In this document: positions 32,664-45,774 of the stretch, one piece after another
How positions within the stretch are numbered: position 1 is the first letter of the stretch
How the letters are laid out: each line of letters starts with the position of its first letter
Assembly (NCBI GenBank): GCA_012845835.1
Contig: JABAKD010000011.1
Coordinates: 8,494,381-8,558,380 of the forward strand
Reading direction: 5' to 3'
Source: Undaria pinnatifida
Lineage: Eukaryota > Sar > Phaeophyceae > Laminariales > Alariaceae
Length of the DNA stretch: 64,000 nucleotides
Notes under the pieces: generated by a model
Databases searched by the model: none
The model's input: only the letters and a program-made list of their open reading frames with translations
What the model was told of the DNA's origin: nothing
Made by a program: the position numbers and the translations under genes

Positions 32664-35600
32664 TAATAATAATAATAATGATAATAATAATAATGATAAT
32701 AATAATGATGATAATAATAATAATATTAATAATAATAATAATAATATTAATAGTATTAGTAATAGTAATGGTAATAGTAATAGTAATAGTAATAGTAATA
32801 GTAATAGTAATAGTAATAGTAATGGTAATAGTAATAGTAATAGTAATAGTAATAGTAAAAGTAATAGTAATAGTAATAGTAATAGTAATAGTAATAGTAA
32901 TAGTAAAAGTAATAGTAATACTATAACAATAAGGTGTCTACCCTTTCTCCCCGATGCTTGTCGTTCGCTTTATGTCGGCCCGACGCTTCACTTCCATCGC
33001 TTTCTGTCGTTCTTCAGGCTGGCTCGGCAGACTAACACCAAGGACTGCGACGCTAGCACCAGGGGAAAGTTCATGAGCTTCTAACGAAGTTAATGACGCC
33101 TTGTTTGTCCGTGGTTTGGTGTCGTTATGTTGTGGTGCATTTTATTGGTGCTGTTGTTGTAGAATGCCCTACCCGCTAGCCTGCTTGTTGTGCTGCAGTC
33201 CTTCATGGTTGTGATTCACTAGACATGAAACAATGATGACGGAAATCGACGAGCAGCGAGAATGCTGAGCAGTCTGCGCGGTAAAATTGAGAAATCTCAT
33301 CGGGGGAGGAGAAGGAATGATACCCGTGACCGCGGCTTGTTCAGAAGGCCGCTGGAGGTAATCACCTCCTACGCGTCGAGCTCGAAAGCCAAAGCGAAAA
33401 ATAAGGAGTAGAACCGAATACATTGTTTGGCAAAATGTAATGAACTAAACTGTACAGTAGTCCATCCAATACTCTGTCGCCCTTCTGGCGCCTGCGGTGG
33501 TTTTCAAACGCGGTCGGTGGGTGCTGATACCAAAAAGTTGCGAGAGAGTCCGAGTTGGAAAAATACGATCAAAGTCGACATTTCTACTGCTTATTATCCC
33601 TATTCTATACGCGATACAACCGGGGTGGAAAGGGACGATTGATTGCTCGGACAACGGCATGCTCAGAAGGTCACTTGCCGACGGTGAAAAACTCTCGCGA
33701 GTTGGGCTGTGGCATTGCGATTTCCTTTTTGAACGAACAAATAAACCACCGCTCCGTTGTAGGCTACTACTACTACATACAGCAGATTGTAACTTTATTG
33801 CAATCGGTCGGTGAGCTGTCGACCATCCAAGGGTTGGTGAGCACGTTGGCGCTTTTTTGGCGTGCTGTAATGTCTACCACACTATGGTCCACTTGTATGA
33901 TGCCTTCGGAAACTTGACAAGTTCTGGCCGACCGATTGGTTATTGACCCTTGAAACTACTTCGGAAGTTTATTTTATTGCAATAGGAGGGGGGTAGACAA
34001 ACATCGTGGACCTGCAAGAAGGCCTGAAGGCACTATGCGGAAAGGCAGGGGTGATTAACGCTGACAAGTTCCTTTTACCTGTTTTAGTGGGATCGGGTTA
34101 TGTTGGGGGAGGGAGAGACAGACCCATCGGGGCCCGGCAATGCGCGAGGGCATGATGAGCGCGCGCGCGCGGGGGGGGGGGGGGGTGTACTACTGGGGTG
34201 ATTTGCTTGGGGTCGCTTTTGGGTGGGGTTGCAAATTCTCTCGATTGTGTGCGTTGACGCTTGCCGTGACCCGTAGAGGAAGGCTTGTGTCGCACTATTA
34301 GAATGCTCCTAGGGGCTGTACTTGCAAGGCGGAATTCGGTCTCTGCAATTGTAAAAGAAACGCGATAACCATGTGGGGTGGAGCCGTACGTAGTGATCCT
34401 CAGGCAACATGTGTTGGGGGAAGGGCGAGGGGGCAAGGGTATGTCCGGTGCAAAAATTATACCTAGGGTGTGTATATAAGCCATGCACCCTTGCCCAAGG
34501 TGTTATACAAACGCTGATCCCACCCCGTGTGATATTGGGGGCCTAGGTTAGGGCTTAGGTTTCTGGTCGGGCTTGGACCTGATACAAGGTATATCGGTAC
34601 ACTACTACTAGTAGTATACTACGTAGGGGGTCATGGCTTGTATACACCGCTAGCGGTACATGTATTGTTTGGGTTTGTCCAGTGACAGTAGCTTCATTGA
34701 TGGTCCGTTAAACGTCCGAAAAGGGCACACGCACACACACGCTGTTTTATGTTGGGCAGAAAAGGCTGGCGGAAATGAGTTACATTATACCGTTTTTGAA
34801 CTGCACCCATGTCTTCGGCTGAACTCGACTTCGGATTCCTCTCGCGCGAGGGTTGTTTTGCGGCAGTTCTAAACGGATTGATGGTGACTATAGTATTTTT
34901 TTTAAAATTATTTTTACTTAGTATTAATAGTTCGGTAGGGGTGTAGAGACGCACGCTGTTGGGCGACGACGACTTTATGTGTCGATCCAAGGCTATCACA
35001 AACGCTTGCAACAAGCTGGACCTCTACTTTTGATAGTAGTGGCTGTAAACGCTGATTGCTGTTGTGTGTGGAGTACGGATGGTCCGGTCGGAGGTATACC
35101 TTCCAAAGCGGTTGGTGTTGTGCTCTTGGGGGCTATACAACGTCAACGATTACGTCCGTCCACGATTTGTGTTGTTTTTTTTTGCTCTGCGGGACAGATA
35201 GATGTCGCACATCTTGGTTCCTGCAGCTGTCTTGACTAGGTTGAGGTTGGGAGGGTGGTCATGGTTTGTTCGTTTCCAAACTATGGCTACTTTTGGCCCG
35301 TAATTGCAAGACCAGGTTTACTACACCTTCACAGACGCCGGAGCGAGGGGTTGAGGGAAAGGACTCAAATCCGGTCGTATACATCACAGAGTGTGCCATT
35401 TTGGACTGAAATATAAGGAACGTTGGTATATGAACATGAATGTCTAACGTTTTTTGTATTTCCGTCCAGATTGGTATGGCGTTTTGCAGCCAGTGGAGTT
35501 AACGCCTTGTCCTTGATGTGATTTTGCGGGTATGGTCCGGTGGAGGCGTGATTTGGTTGGGGTGTGCGGAGAAGGCACCCCTCGGTTTGAAGGTTTCCGA

Positions 35601-36105
35601 ACCGTGATACTTTCCGTGTTCATCCATAGAAATCTCGACAGCAGCTTGTCATAGGAATCTATGGGTCTTCACATTTATTTGTTGTTTTGACAATTGTCAT
35701 GGAACCATGGATAGGAAACTGGTCCAGGAGATGGCGGTGGTGGTGACAGAATAGGAACAGGTCCTGCGACCGTCAGAGACACACCACAACCGCTGAGCTA
35801 TAGCAGTCGACGCCGACTGCTAGCCCATTGGTTGTCCACTTAACAACAGCGATGTGCTGACATTGAAGTTGGGGTTGACACCGGCTGACATTGCATCTCT
35901 AACAACGGCGGACTAATGTTGATGCTGGGGTCGAAGCCGACTGGAGTTTGCTTTTGCAGGTAAAAAATAATGCCAGGCATGCTGTATGGTGGGCGTGGTC
36001 AGAATGCGGCGCTATTATAGTGGTTGCGATTAGGAGGGCCGAAAGGTTAGCCGGTGTCGCCCCTTTAGCTGTGGAGGAGGAGGATGGGACAGGGAGGAGC
36101 AAGGG
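30197..36105 (+). repeat. Old segmental duplication, copy B (partner 1-6245)
   Basis: See copy A for the landmark pairs. Copy B additionally holds the long AT-rich microsatellite at 32455-32930 and lacks the TCA array. Beyond the ORF at its head no exon is supported in 31327-36105. Confidence 0.75.
32455..32930. repeat. (AAT)n and (AGTAAT)n microsatellite
   Basis: AATAAT with GAT and AAC variants (32455-32750) passes into a very regular AGTAAT hexamer (32755-32925), preceded by CTCCTC triplets (32498-32525). The 227-codon plus frame is a repeat product (poly-Ile/Val). Confidence 0.95.
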
Positions 36106-39100
36106 GCAGCAGTGTGCTAGTCTGTTCGGACTTGTGGGTTCCTGCTTTGCAGCCTGTCGATGTTGACTTGTGGAGTGGCGTGTGCGATGTCTGTGCGTCT
36201 TTTTTTTTTCCCTGTTGTCTTTCCCTGTTTTTTCACTCTTTTTTTGTGCTCGCCGTGGCAGATCGATGAGTGATGCCAACACATATACTCATAAATGGCG
36301 GGGTTCCGTCTATCAGGGATGCTTTATAGGGGTACTAAATGTTATAGATGTGGGCGGTGTTTTTGCTGTCAATCTTGGTGGTGTGGAAACCCTCTGATGG
36401 CGGTGCCTGTACTTCCGTGTTTGAAGTAACGCTTCTGTGATTTCGCGGGGGGCGGCGGTGCGGGGTGAGAGAGTCCGTCGGAGGTAGTTTGACCGAAGTG
36501 GTGCTGGCTGTCGGTTGCCCCAAGAAGTTTGGGATAGGAGTTTGGGGGGGCGTGGATGACCCCGTTTTTTTGACGTTGTGCGCCAGTGGTGCGCGCATTG
36601 GGGAGGGAATGCTAAGGTGGACTGAGAACGAACCCGTTTTCTTTGTTGGGCGGTGGCGGTGATGGAGGAAGAACGGCGGCTTCAAGTAAATAATATACGA
36701 TGTATACATATCACGCGAAAGCGTTTCGCTTGTTGCACAAACGCTATCCTTGTAATTGTGATGGTATACGGGTATCGCTGTGTGCTGTTTGCGCGTCGCG
36801 AAATTCCTTGCACTATTATTACGGTTCGGGCGCATACCCTTCTTCAGCAGGTCGGGCTGCTTCGTGTGGCTGATGCTGCAATCTAGTCATTTTCCACGTG
36901 TTTTATCTTAAGTCCCGAAAGGGGTAATCATGTTAATATTTTCATCGCGTTTTTTGCGAGGTGGGGTGATCGAGGTAGAATACGCCGTTCACCTGGTCGA
37001 GCTCCCGTTTTCTTTTTTTTTCTGTCGCTGGGGGTGAGAAAATGGCGAAATAATCACTCGTACACGCATTTTATGACGAGCGACAAAACGCCTGTGAATA
37101 ATGGAAATCCAGCCAAGAAATGCCCGTCTCCTCTTGCACCACAATCACCACCACCACCACCACCACTACTACGCTTCAAACTCGACCATCCCGCCAACGT
37201 TGTTCGCACAATCATCATCCCCCCAACAACAGGTATCTCACGCAAATGTACCTCGTTGATTGTCCGGAACTACAGCACGCAATGCTGATGGCTTCCAATA
37301 CTGAGTGAGGTGTTCATTTGATTCCCGCGTGCCCTCGCTTGCCTGTACAATCCGAATGCAGTAGCAGTACTGCTTCTTGAACGTAAAAACGCCATATTTC
37401 TACCACAACCACTCCCTATTAAAAACCCTTTTAGAACCCCTATGCTACTTAAACAAGTATTTTTTCTTCTAATCTTAAATGGGTTTCCAGTAGTAATGGC
37501 GTTACCGTACTACTTTCTTCCAACAAAACCCTAGCGTGGTACAGGTATTGTTCGAACGAAACGAAACGCATTTCCTCGCGGGCCAAAATCACTTGTGCAC
37601 GGTATTGCTATTTTGGAACCGGACGCACATCTGATTTTTTTCTGGACTTTTCGTTAGAGTACACTGCACAGTAGACTACTACCACTGTTGTAGCACTCTT
37701 CGTAGCCTTACAGGAAAAGTGTAGGCCCTTTCGGCCTGTCAAAACGAGCGTGCCAATACCCGCTGTGTGGGTTTCCTACCAGGTGGTATGCCACACGCGT
37801 GCAGTAGCTGTGAGTAGCTTCAACCCCTGTTGGAACTGCGCAACAAGCTGCTTGGGATTAGTGCAGGAGGGCTTTGCTGTACTATTCATACGTAGAAGGA
37901 TAAACTGCCGCTGGGTTTGAACTCTGCGGGGCTCAAAAACAAAAACAAAGCGCACCCGGTCTGTGCTCTTTTTTTGCACATCGCTTGCATCGCGGGCGTA
38001 CGTAGTGAGCAAATTCGAAAAAAAAAAAACGAGCAGCGGGAATAGCGAACACTGCAAATTGCACGATAAAAGGGAGGCATGTATCGGGCGAGGGGGGGGG
38101 GGGGGGAGAGCCGCCTGTGACCATTTCCCCAGAAGGTCGTTAGGCGTATCAGCCCCTGCCTGTCGAGTTGGAAAGCAAACCTTTGAGCGGGGAAAATAAA
38201 ATTGGTACCAGGTAGCGCTGTGAGTCGGTAGTATTTTTACCACTGAAAACTAAAGTCGGTAGGTGCCGTCAGCCAACTAACTAACTTTAGCCGGCAAAGT
38301 CGGCCGGCGAATCCAGCTGGTGGCCAGCCGACTTGCCGACTTCAGTCAGGCGAGAGAGCCGACCCACAGCTCTAAAAAATGGTGTCCACCCTGACAGCAT
38401 CCGTAGGACAAACGAGCCGCCCGTGTATCACGCAGCTTGCAAAGATGAGAGTACCGACCCTAAATTTATCGAACTCACAGCTGACGCGTTTAGAAGAATT
38501 TCATGTGAAAAAAAAAACAGAGAGCAATGGCAGTTTTCGGCATATCCGACATGAAGAGATACCGCGGCTCTCAGGTATTTGGCACTCTGGCAAATGCGAA
38601 GTGTAGCAGTTCAATTTCTCTAGTCCATGTTTTGGTACTGTCGTTCACTTATCTGCGACTTTTTTTTTTTCTTCTGTATTTCAATCATTGACCGAAGCAC
38701 AAACAGCTTGCAGCGTCTACAAGCTCAACACGCCCGACAGATGCATTCCGCTACATGGCATACTATTCGTAACTTTGCCTTAAATTCACATGGGGAACAC
38801 AGAACAACGCCGGCTAGCGCCGGATTGCAAATACACCGGAGATAAATTGACGCAACATGCATTCAAATACTACGTGGAAGTGTAGTGAGATCATTTTTTT
38901 CCCTCCCCCCATCCGCCGGAGGATAAAAACAAAACAAAAAAACAACAACAAAGAATACAGGACACGCCCGGCCGACGCATCACGAAGCTTGAAAAAGCAA
39001 GAGCATCGACCACTCAATCGTTTGGACTCACAACTGAGTTTTAACTTCAACTCATTTTTTTTGTTTTGATCCTCCGGCGGATGGGGAAGAATAAAGCTTA

Positions 39101-40480
39101 AGCTCATCACACTTCCACGTATTGTCATGCATGTCGTCCAACTGAGGTATTTTAAATCGCGTGATAAACGCTGAGCATCAACTACTCAATCGATCGAACT
39201 CACAGCTCACGAATTCAGAAAAAACTTCATTAAAAAAAGGCAACCCCGTCGACGCGCGCCGCTCGTTGAAAGCTCGACGCCACGCGCAGCCCCTCTTACC
39301 AAAACAAAAAAAATATCTCTGGCTCTGGTTCACATTGAACTACAGTAGTAGCTTCGTTCACTGCTCGTCTCTTCGCACACCCCACTCACCGTTGGCACCT
39401 CATTCCACTGACATCGTTCGTACCGGACATGCCGCTGATACATCATTCCACTGACACATACGCCTCTCTAACTTCGTACTCCGTCACCATCTTCCCGCTT
39501 CCCTACCCTGCAGCCACACTCTCAGCTTCACAAGCAAACGCCAAAACCAACACACCCGTGCCACCGCGCAGCGCACAAGGCCAGCGCCCCTTCTTGTCCC
39601 CCCCCCCCCCCAACTACCTGTAGGTCTCGGCGCTGCTCGTGTCACCTCGGACCAGGCGCGAACCAGGCGTCAAGCAACAATTCCAAATTGCCACCGAGAG
39701 CAATAACAAGTGCCCCATACGTAAGGAAAAGTGCTCGCATGAGGGAAGCTATTAACAGTCGGATAAAACGACTTGTGCGCCCAAAAACGCCTGCAAATGA
39801 CAGCGGGCTTTCGACACCAGCGAGAGCGCGGATTCCCGGTTTCACCTTTTCGTAGCTGCAAAACTTATCCCAGACAAAATTCAACTCGTTCAAAAACGCG
39901 GAGTGTATTTCTAAAACGGAAGGTTTACTCGAAAAAGAAAAACACAAAACCAAGGGATGGACGTCAACTGCTGACCTGTACTTGGGAACGTCTTGGCTCT
40001 CATTTCTATTTTTCCCATGCCGGACCGAGCTGCCGGTACTCAGAGCACCCCCCCCCCCCCCCCCCCTCCCCTTCATGCATCTCGCCGAACACCTCATGGC
40101 GCTTCGGGCTTGGTGCAAGCAATGTCTGCCTGGTTGGTGAGAACCCGACGTGTTCCGTCCTGGCATTGCAGGGATGCGAGGGTCTATGGTCATACGATTA
40201 TGGCCATTCACAAACAGAGCACACACCCCCCGCCCCCTGGCTACTCCCCTTTCCGTCCCGGCTTTGCGAGGTTGCGAGGGTCTACGACACGGTCTAACGA
40301 CTGCGCGTACGGCCATGCATGTTAAGCAGTACACCCCCCGTCCCCCGTCCCCTCCCCACTTCCCCCTGAAGCTTTTACGAACGGTAGTCGCTATTTTGTG
40401 TGAGAAAATACTTCAGAAAAGCGAGGGATAGTGCTCGCAGAAAAAAAACGGTCATACCTGATCCTTATACCGCTGCAAAA
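36106..40480. other. Anonymous region; one interspersed repeat copy at its right end
   Basis: No supported gene. Degenerate 'FDLTA/DPKFIELT' cores occur at 38427-38510, 38995-39060 and 39170-39230, and the interspersed repeat of 9361 (opposite orientation) at 40073-40230. The T-rich and A-rich runs at 38013-38028 and 38660 mark low-complexity DNA. Confidence 0.45.
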
Positions 40481-40852
40481 CGCATCCCAAACTATGTCCA
40501 AGTAGCCCTTCCCCCCTCCTGCAACGGACGGGTACTATTAATACTGAAAACAAAAATTCACACTAATCCAAGTAACCTGTCCACAAAATGACGCCGAAAA
40601 GGGCTGAAAAAAAAAAACGCCTCAATTAAAGGCCGTCCCACAGTATGAGTCACGCCGATTCCACGCAGTCTTTTCGCTAAGCGGGGGCTTGCACTTTGGA
40701 AAAGAGCAGAAAAAACCCGCCACAAAAGGTACCTTGCGGGATAATTTCACCACCTGCAAAACGTATGCTACACTGTTTCCAAGTGGTTTGTCCCCAAAAC
40801 AAGGGCGCAGACGGAAGAGGGGTTAAAAAAAGCCGCCGCAAAAGCCGCCGCC

Positions 40853-43800
40853 CTACGGGATGATCGTCGGAGCCGACGCCTCTGCCGCCGCTGTCGCAGA
40901 GCCCCCCTCCTCGCCCCCCCCCGCTGCACCACCCTCGCCTCCACCCCCACCATCGTTAGCATCTCCTTCCCCCGAGGAGGAGGACACTGCTTGTTCCTCT
41001 TCAGCAGGCGGAGCCACCACGGGAGCAGCCTTCTTGATGCTCTTGATCATGCCGTACTGCATCAGGCCCTTAGTGAACGCCTGGTGCATGCGCTCGATGC
41101 ACCACGCGTCGCGCACGGTCTTGTAGTACGACCGAGGCACGCGTAGCCAGGGCCACGGGTTCACCACGCCCACCCAGACTGACCCGTAAGATTTCATGGT
41201 TTTTATCGCCGGAGTTTGTGGAGATACCGAGGGGCCGCGGACGGGAAGGGGGGCGGACGGGAGGGTGGGGTGGGGTATTAAATATCATGGTTTTGATCAC
41301 TGTGATTAGAGGAGAGGTCGAGGGGGCGGGGAGGAGGGGAGGGGAGTCCTTTCATAACATTAAACAACGGGTTTGGTGGAGATGTCGAGGGGGCGGGCAT
41401 GGGGCGGGGGCTGTAGGGGGCGCGGTAAGGGGGTTGAGTGTTCCATTAATATATAATTAAATCATGGTTTTGATCTCCGGGCTTGTTGTTTGTTGGAGAC
41501 GCCGAGAGGGCACGGAGCGGGCTGATGGGGTGGGGGGACAGGTCGGAGCGGTTTGTAAGTGATGGGTAAAGAGGAGTGACTGTCCCACTATTTAAAAACA
41601 CGACATGGTTTTGATCATCGGCTTCATTGGCGACATCGAGGGGGCACAGGGAGGGGGGCGAGGGGAGGGGGGGGTACTCAGTTGTGCATGGCCGTAGTCG
41701 TATGATCATAGACCCTCGCATCCTTACTATGCCGGGACGGAGCACGTCGGGTTTTCACCAACCAGGCGGACATTGCTTTCACCAAGCGCGAAGCGCCGTG
41801 ACATGTCCGGCGAGTCGTATGAAGGGTGAACCGCATCCTTCCCAGAACCGGTCGTAACAACGGACTTCGGCACCTTGTGCCTACTTTCTTGCTTATGGAC
41901 GACAGCGACAACGAGTTACTTTGTTTTCTGGTGTGGCCACTCCAGAGACAGCAATGGGTGTTACTATGTAACTGCCTCGTGGGTGCCTTACCATCTTCAC
42001 CCTACGCGTGATGCGACCATTCCCTTTGTGCGCAGTTAGGGTTCCCCGCCACGCACAATATGATCTACTCGATAACCACTCACGGTGACCGTAAAAAAAC
42101 AAACAAAAAAAACGGTACCCTAGTTGTCTAGCTTACGCAGTGATTGCCATGTTATACAGCGTCGTTGCCAACCAACGCCAACCCCAATATACATACAATG
42201 TTTTACAGCGTCGGTGCCAACCGAGGCCAACTATCTTATGTATATTTTAATATGGGGGGGGAAAGAAGGGAGCCTTCATCGAGGACTGTTATCGTCCTGG
42301 CCATGCCTCAAACCAACGTGGTCGAGATATACACTTGACTTCAACCTTAACGCTGACTCCGACCACCTGGGAAATTTCTCGGAAAGGGTATCTACAGCAC
42401 TTAGTGTGGGCTATCAACCATGTTGTCCAAGCTGGGCCAAGTCGTGAACACCATGGTGTTTTTTGGGAGCAAGAGACCGCTGTGTCACGCGGGGAAAAAG
42501 CTTGAACGACGCTGCTGCCTGCACAAGAGCCCAGCCCCCCCCCCCCCCCCCCCGAGACCGCTTGGCGGAGCGGGACATAGACCATTCAGCGCTCCTCCGC
42601 CACAGCATCGGCAGGGGCTGTGAGGTACCGTCTTGATTCTTTTAGAACTCCAAAAAGGTTGCTACTAATTTCAAGTAGTTTGTGCCCAAAAACGTGGCTG
42701 CGATTATAAAGGGGTTTCCTTGTAAACGGCGAATACTTTTCTCCTATACCAGATATATGCACGGACATTAAATCCCGCATACCGCACGTGTGGCCGATCG
42801 ACTGGGTTCTGCCGCAAACACCCGGTTTTACGGGTCGGTCAGGTTCCGCTGATTCCCGAATCGAAAAAAATCTCGTCTCAGACAGACGCACTCCAGGATT
42901 GCCTCGAGTTCGATAAAAGTCCCCTCCGCTCAACCCACAAGTAAGCACAAGGTGCCGAAGTCCGTCTGAGCTGTTCTCGGAAGGATGCAGCTAACTCTTC
43001 ACGCGGCTCGCCGATCACCTCACGGCGCTCCGCGCTTGGAGCAAGCAATGTCTGCCTGGTTGGTAAAAACCCGACGTGCTCCGTCCCGGCAAAGTAGGGA
43101 TGCGAGGGTCTATGGCCATACGACTACGGCCATGCACGAACTGAGTACACCCCCCTCCCCGCCCCCCCAACCCACGCCCGCGACAATGCGAATAGCATCC
43201 ATCTGTGTCTTGCTCAGTGAAAAAATAAATACAGGCACCTCAGTCGAGCCGTGGGAAGGCTGAACCCTCCGCACGATGGAAAAGGATGGCACGCGCCGCG
43301 GAGGAGAAAGGGTGACACCATTGACACACGCTTGTCTTGTCTAGAAGGTGGTTCGAAGGTAAAACATCTTATTGTAAGTATTGACCTGAAATTCGTCGAA
43401 CTCACGGCGGACGTCCTTGAAAATTATTTATAAAATAATCTATACGAGTAGTATGAGTTGAGCTGGCAAGAAAAAGCGAGGATAAAAAAAGGTCGTCTTT
43501 AAGTGAAGAAATAGTCTGGAGAACTGTCGTGAAAAAATTAAACTCACTTGATAACCTCCACGTTGGCGTCGTCTGCTCCGCCCAGTCCGCTGTCTCCACC
43601 TGCTCCAGCTCACCAGTCCCCTCCATTAGCTTCGCGTAGTCCTATCACAACCAGCAGCATCGCCAAAAACAAGGGAGGGGACCAGCGAGCAAGAGCGAAC
43701 ACAGTGAGAATGAGCAAGAGGGAGCGAGAATGAGCCAGAAAAAGCGAGAATGGGCGAGAACGAGCAAGATCGAGGGAAAAAAAGCGATACTGAGTGAGAA

Positions 43801-45623
43801 CGGGCGATAACGAGCAATATCTATCAACAGCGACATTGAAGGAGAAACAAGTGAGAACGAGCGAGGAACGAAGCGAAAACGAGCGATCAAGACCAAGAAC
43901 AAGCGAGAACAAAACGAGAACGAGGAAAAACGAGAGAGTACACAAACACGAGACACACGACGAGAGGGTGGACTCTACAGACACAAGAAACGCCGCCTCC
44001 TAGCAAAAGCAAGTGAAACAGAAACACACGAAGAACAAACCCATGCCCGAGGTGTGTAACAACGACATCTTTGTCGGCTGACGGTCTACCAGTAGTTTTG
44101 ACTCGTCAAGGCGTCTTTGGGCTTATCATACTAGCTTTGGTGGGTAGAATTCCTTGACGGCTGATCGCCAAGTCAGTCAAGGGGCAAGAGTACCGTCAAC
44201 CGACATCTTTGATGTTCCGACGATATTGCATAGTTCGTTAGTCAATTGACAAGTTCAGTCAGTCAGAAATACTTTGGCCAAAACGTGCTACGATACCTCT
44301 ATCGTAGTACGCGCCGTACAAATGACCCCCCCCCCTCCTCCCCGCTCCCCCTCTCCCTCCCCCCTGACATCTTTGGTGTTCCGACGATATTGCATAGTTT
44401 GTTAGTCGATTAACGACTTCAGTCAGTCAGAAATACTTTGTCCAAAATACTTCGTCCAAAACGTGCTATGATACCTCTATCGTAGTACGCGTCGTACAAC
44501 TGACCCCCCCCCCTCCCTTCCCCCCCCCCTCCTTCCCCTCCCTCCCCCCCTCCCTCTCCCCCTCCCCCCCCCTGCCCGCCCTGCCCCCCCCCCCCCCCCC
44601 CCCCCAATTACCACGGACATACGTTGATGGAGATGAAGTGGGGGTGTGTCCACTCGCTGTAGAGGAAGTCAAGCTTCTGCTCCTCGGCAGGTGTGAAGGG
44701 CTGCGTGGAGTTGTCCCTCTGACACCAGGTCGCGACCACCAGGTTCCTGTACGCAATGACGTCGACGCGTGCGCGCAGAAATACATGACTGAAAACATCG
44801 CGTCATCGAATCGACACCCGACAGAGACCAGGACGACGGTGTTCAAGGCCTGCCCTAGGTAACGGCTGATGTGACAGTCCAAACTAACTCTTCATGAACC
44901 TCGTTTGCAAGATTTTTGTTAGTGTAGGCGGCCGGGGGATAGAGGTAAGACCACCACTCAAAAAGTCAAGGTTATTTTAACATTTTTCTAGGAAGCTGCG
45001 ACAGCGTATATACAGCCCTCCTATTAATACACACTCACTCACCAATCGATCGGCGCGCAAACCGAAGGGGAATGGAGACAAGAGAGCAGCACATCATGGG
45101 GGGCAAAAAAAAAACATACCACGACACGATGGCCTCCAGCGTGGCGGCGCTCCAACTATCGCCCCCGTCCTCACTCCCCTTCCTCCCTTCCCCCGCCCCA
45201 ACCCGTGCTCATACCGCCGTGTACATCTATTGCCCCCGCTCCCATCGGACCAGCCGATCTGCAATATATGGTGTGTTCATATCCGCGAGGCTGTCCTTGC
45301 TTGATCGGTAACAACTCCGCTAATTCTTAACACACTTTTTCAATGTGTTTATTTCATCCCTCGGGCTTGAGCACGCCTCCTATTTCCTCGATAACTATAC
45401 CAACGACACGATGCCCGCCGCTGCCCCCTTCTCCCCCCCCGCTCTCCATTCTGAGTCCGCAATCCCACCCAGCTGCATCTATCCCCGTTCCCAGCGGATC
45501 AGTCAATCGGTCCGTCAGTCGGTTAAACATGAGTTGTCAGAGCCTGTCCTGTGATTGGTTGCGAACTACTTTATGGCAACGAGCTAATGTGAGACCAACA
45601 TCAGCAACAACAGCAGCAGCAGC

Positions 45624-45657
<34 letters not shown>

Positions 45658-45671
45658 GCAACAACAACAGC

Positions 45672-45717
<46 letters not shown>

Positions 45718-45719
45718 GC

Positions 45720-45774
<55 letters not shown>

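Noticed and set aside
32243-32926. 227-codon plus-strand ORF, poly-Ile/Val
   Set aside because: Product of the AAT/AGTAAT microsatellite; no coding features outside the repeat.
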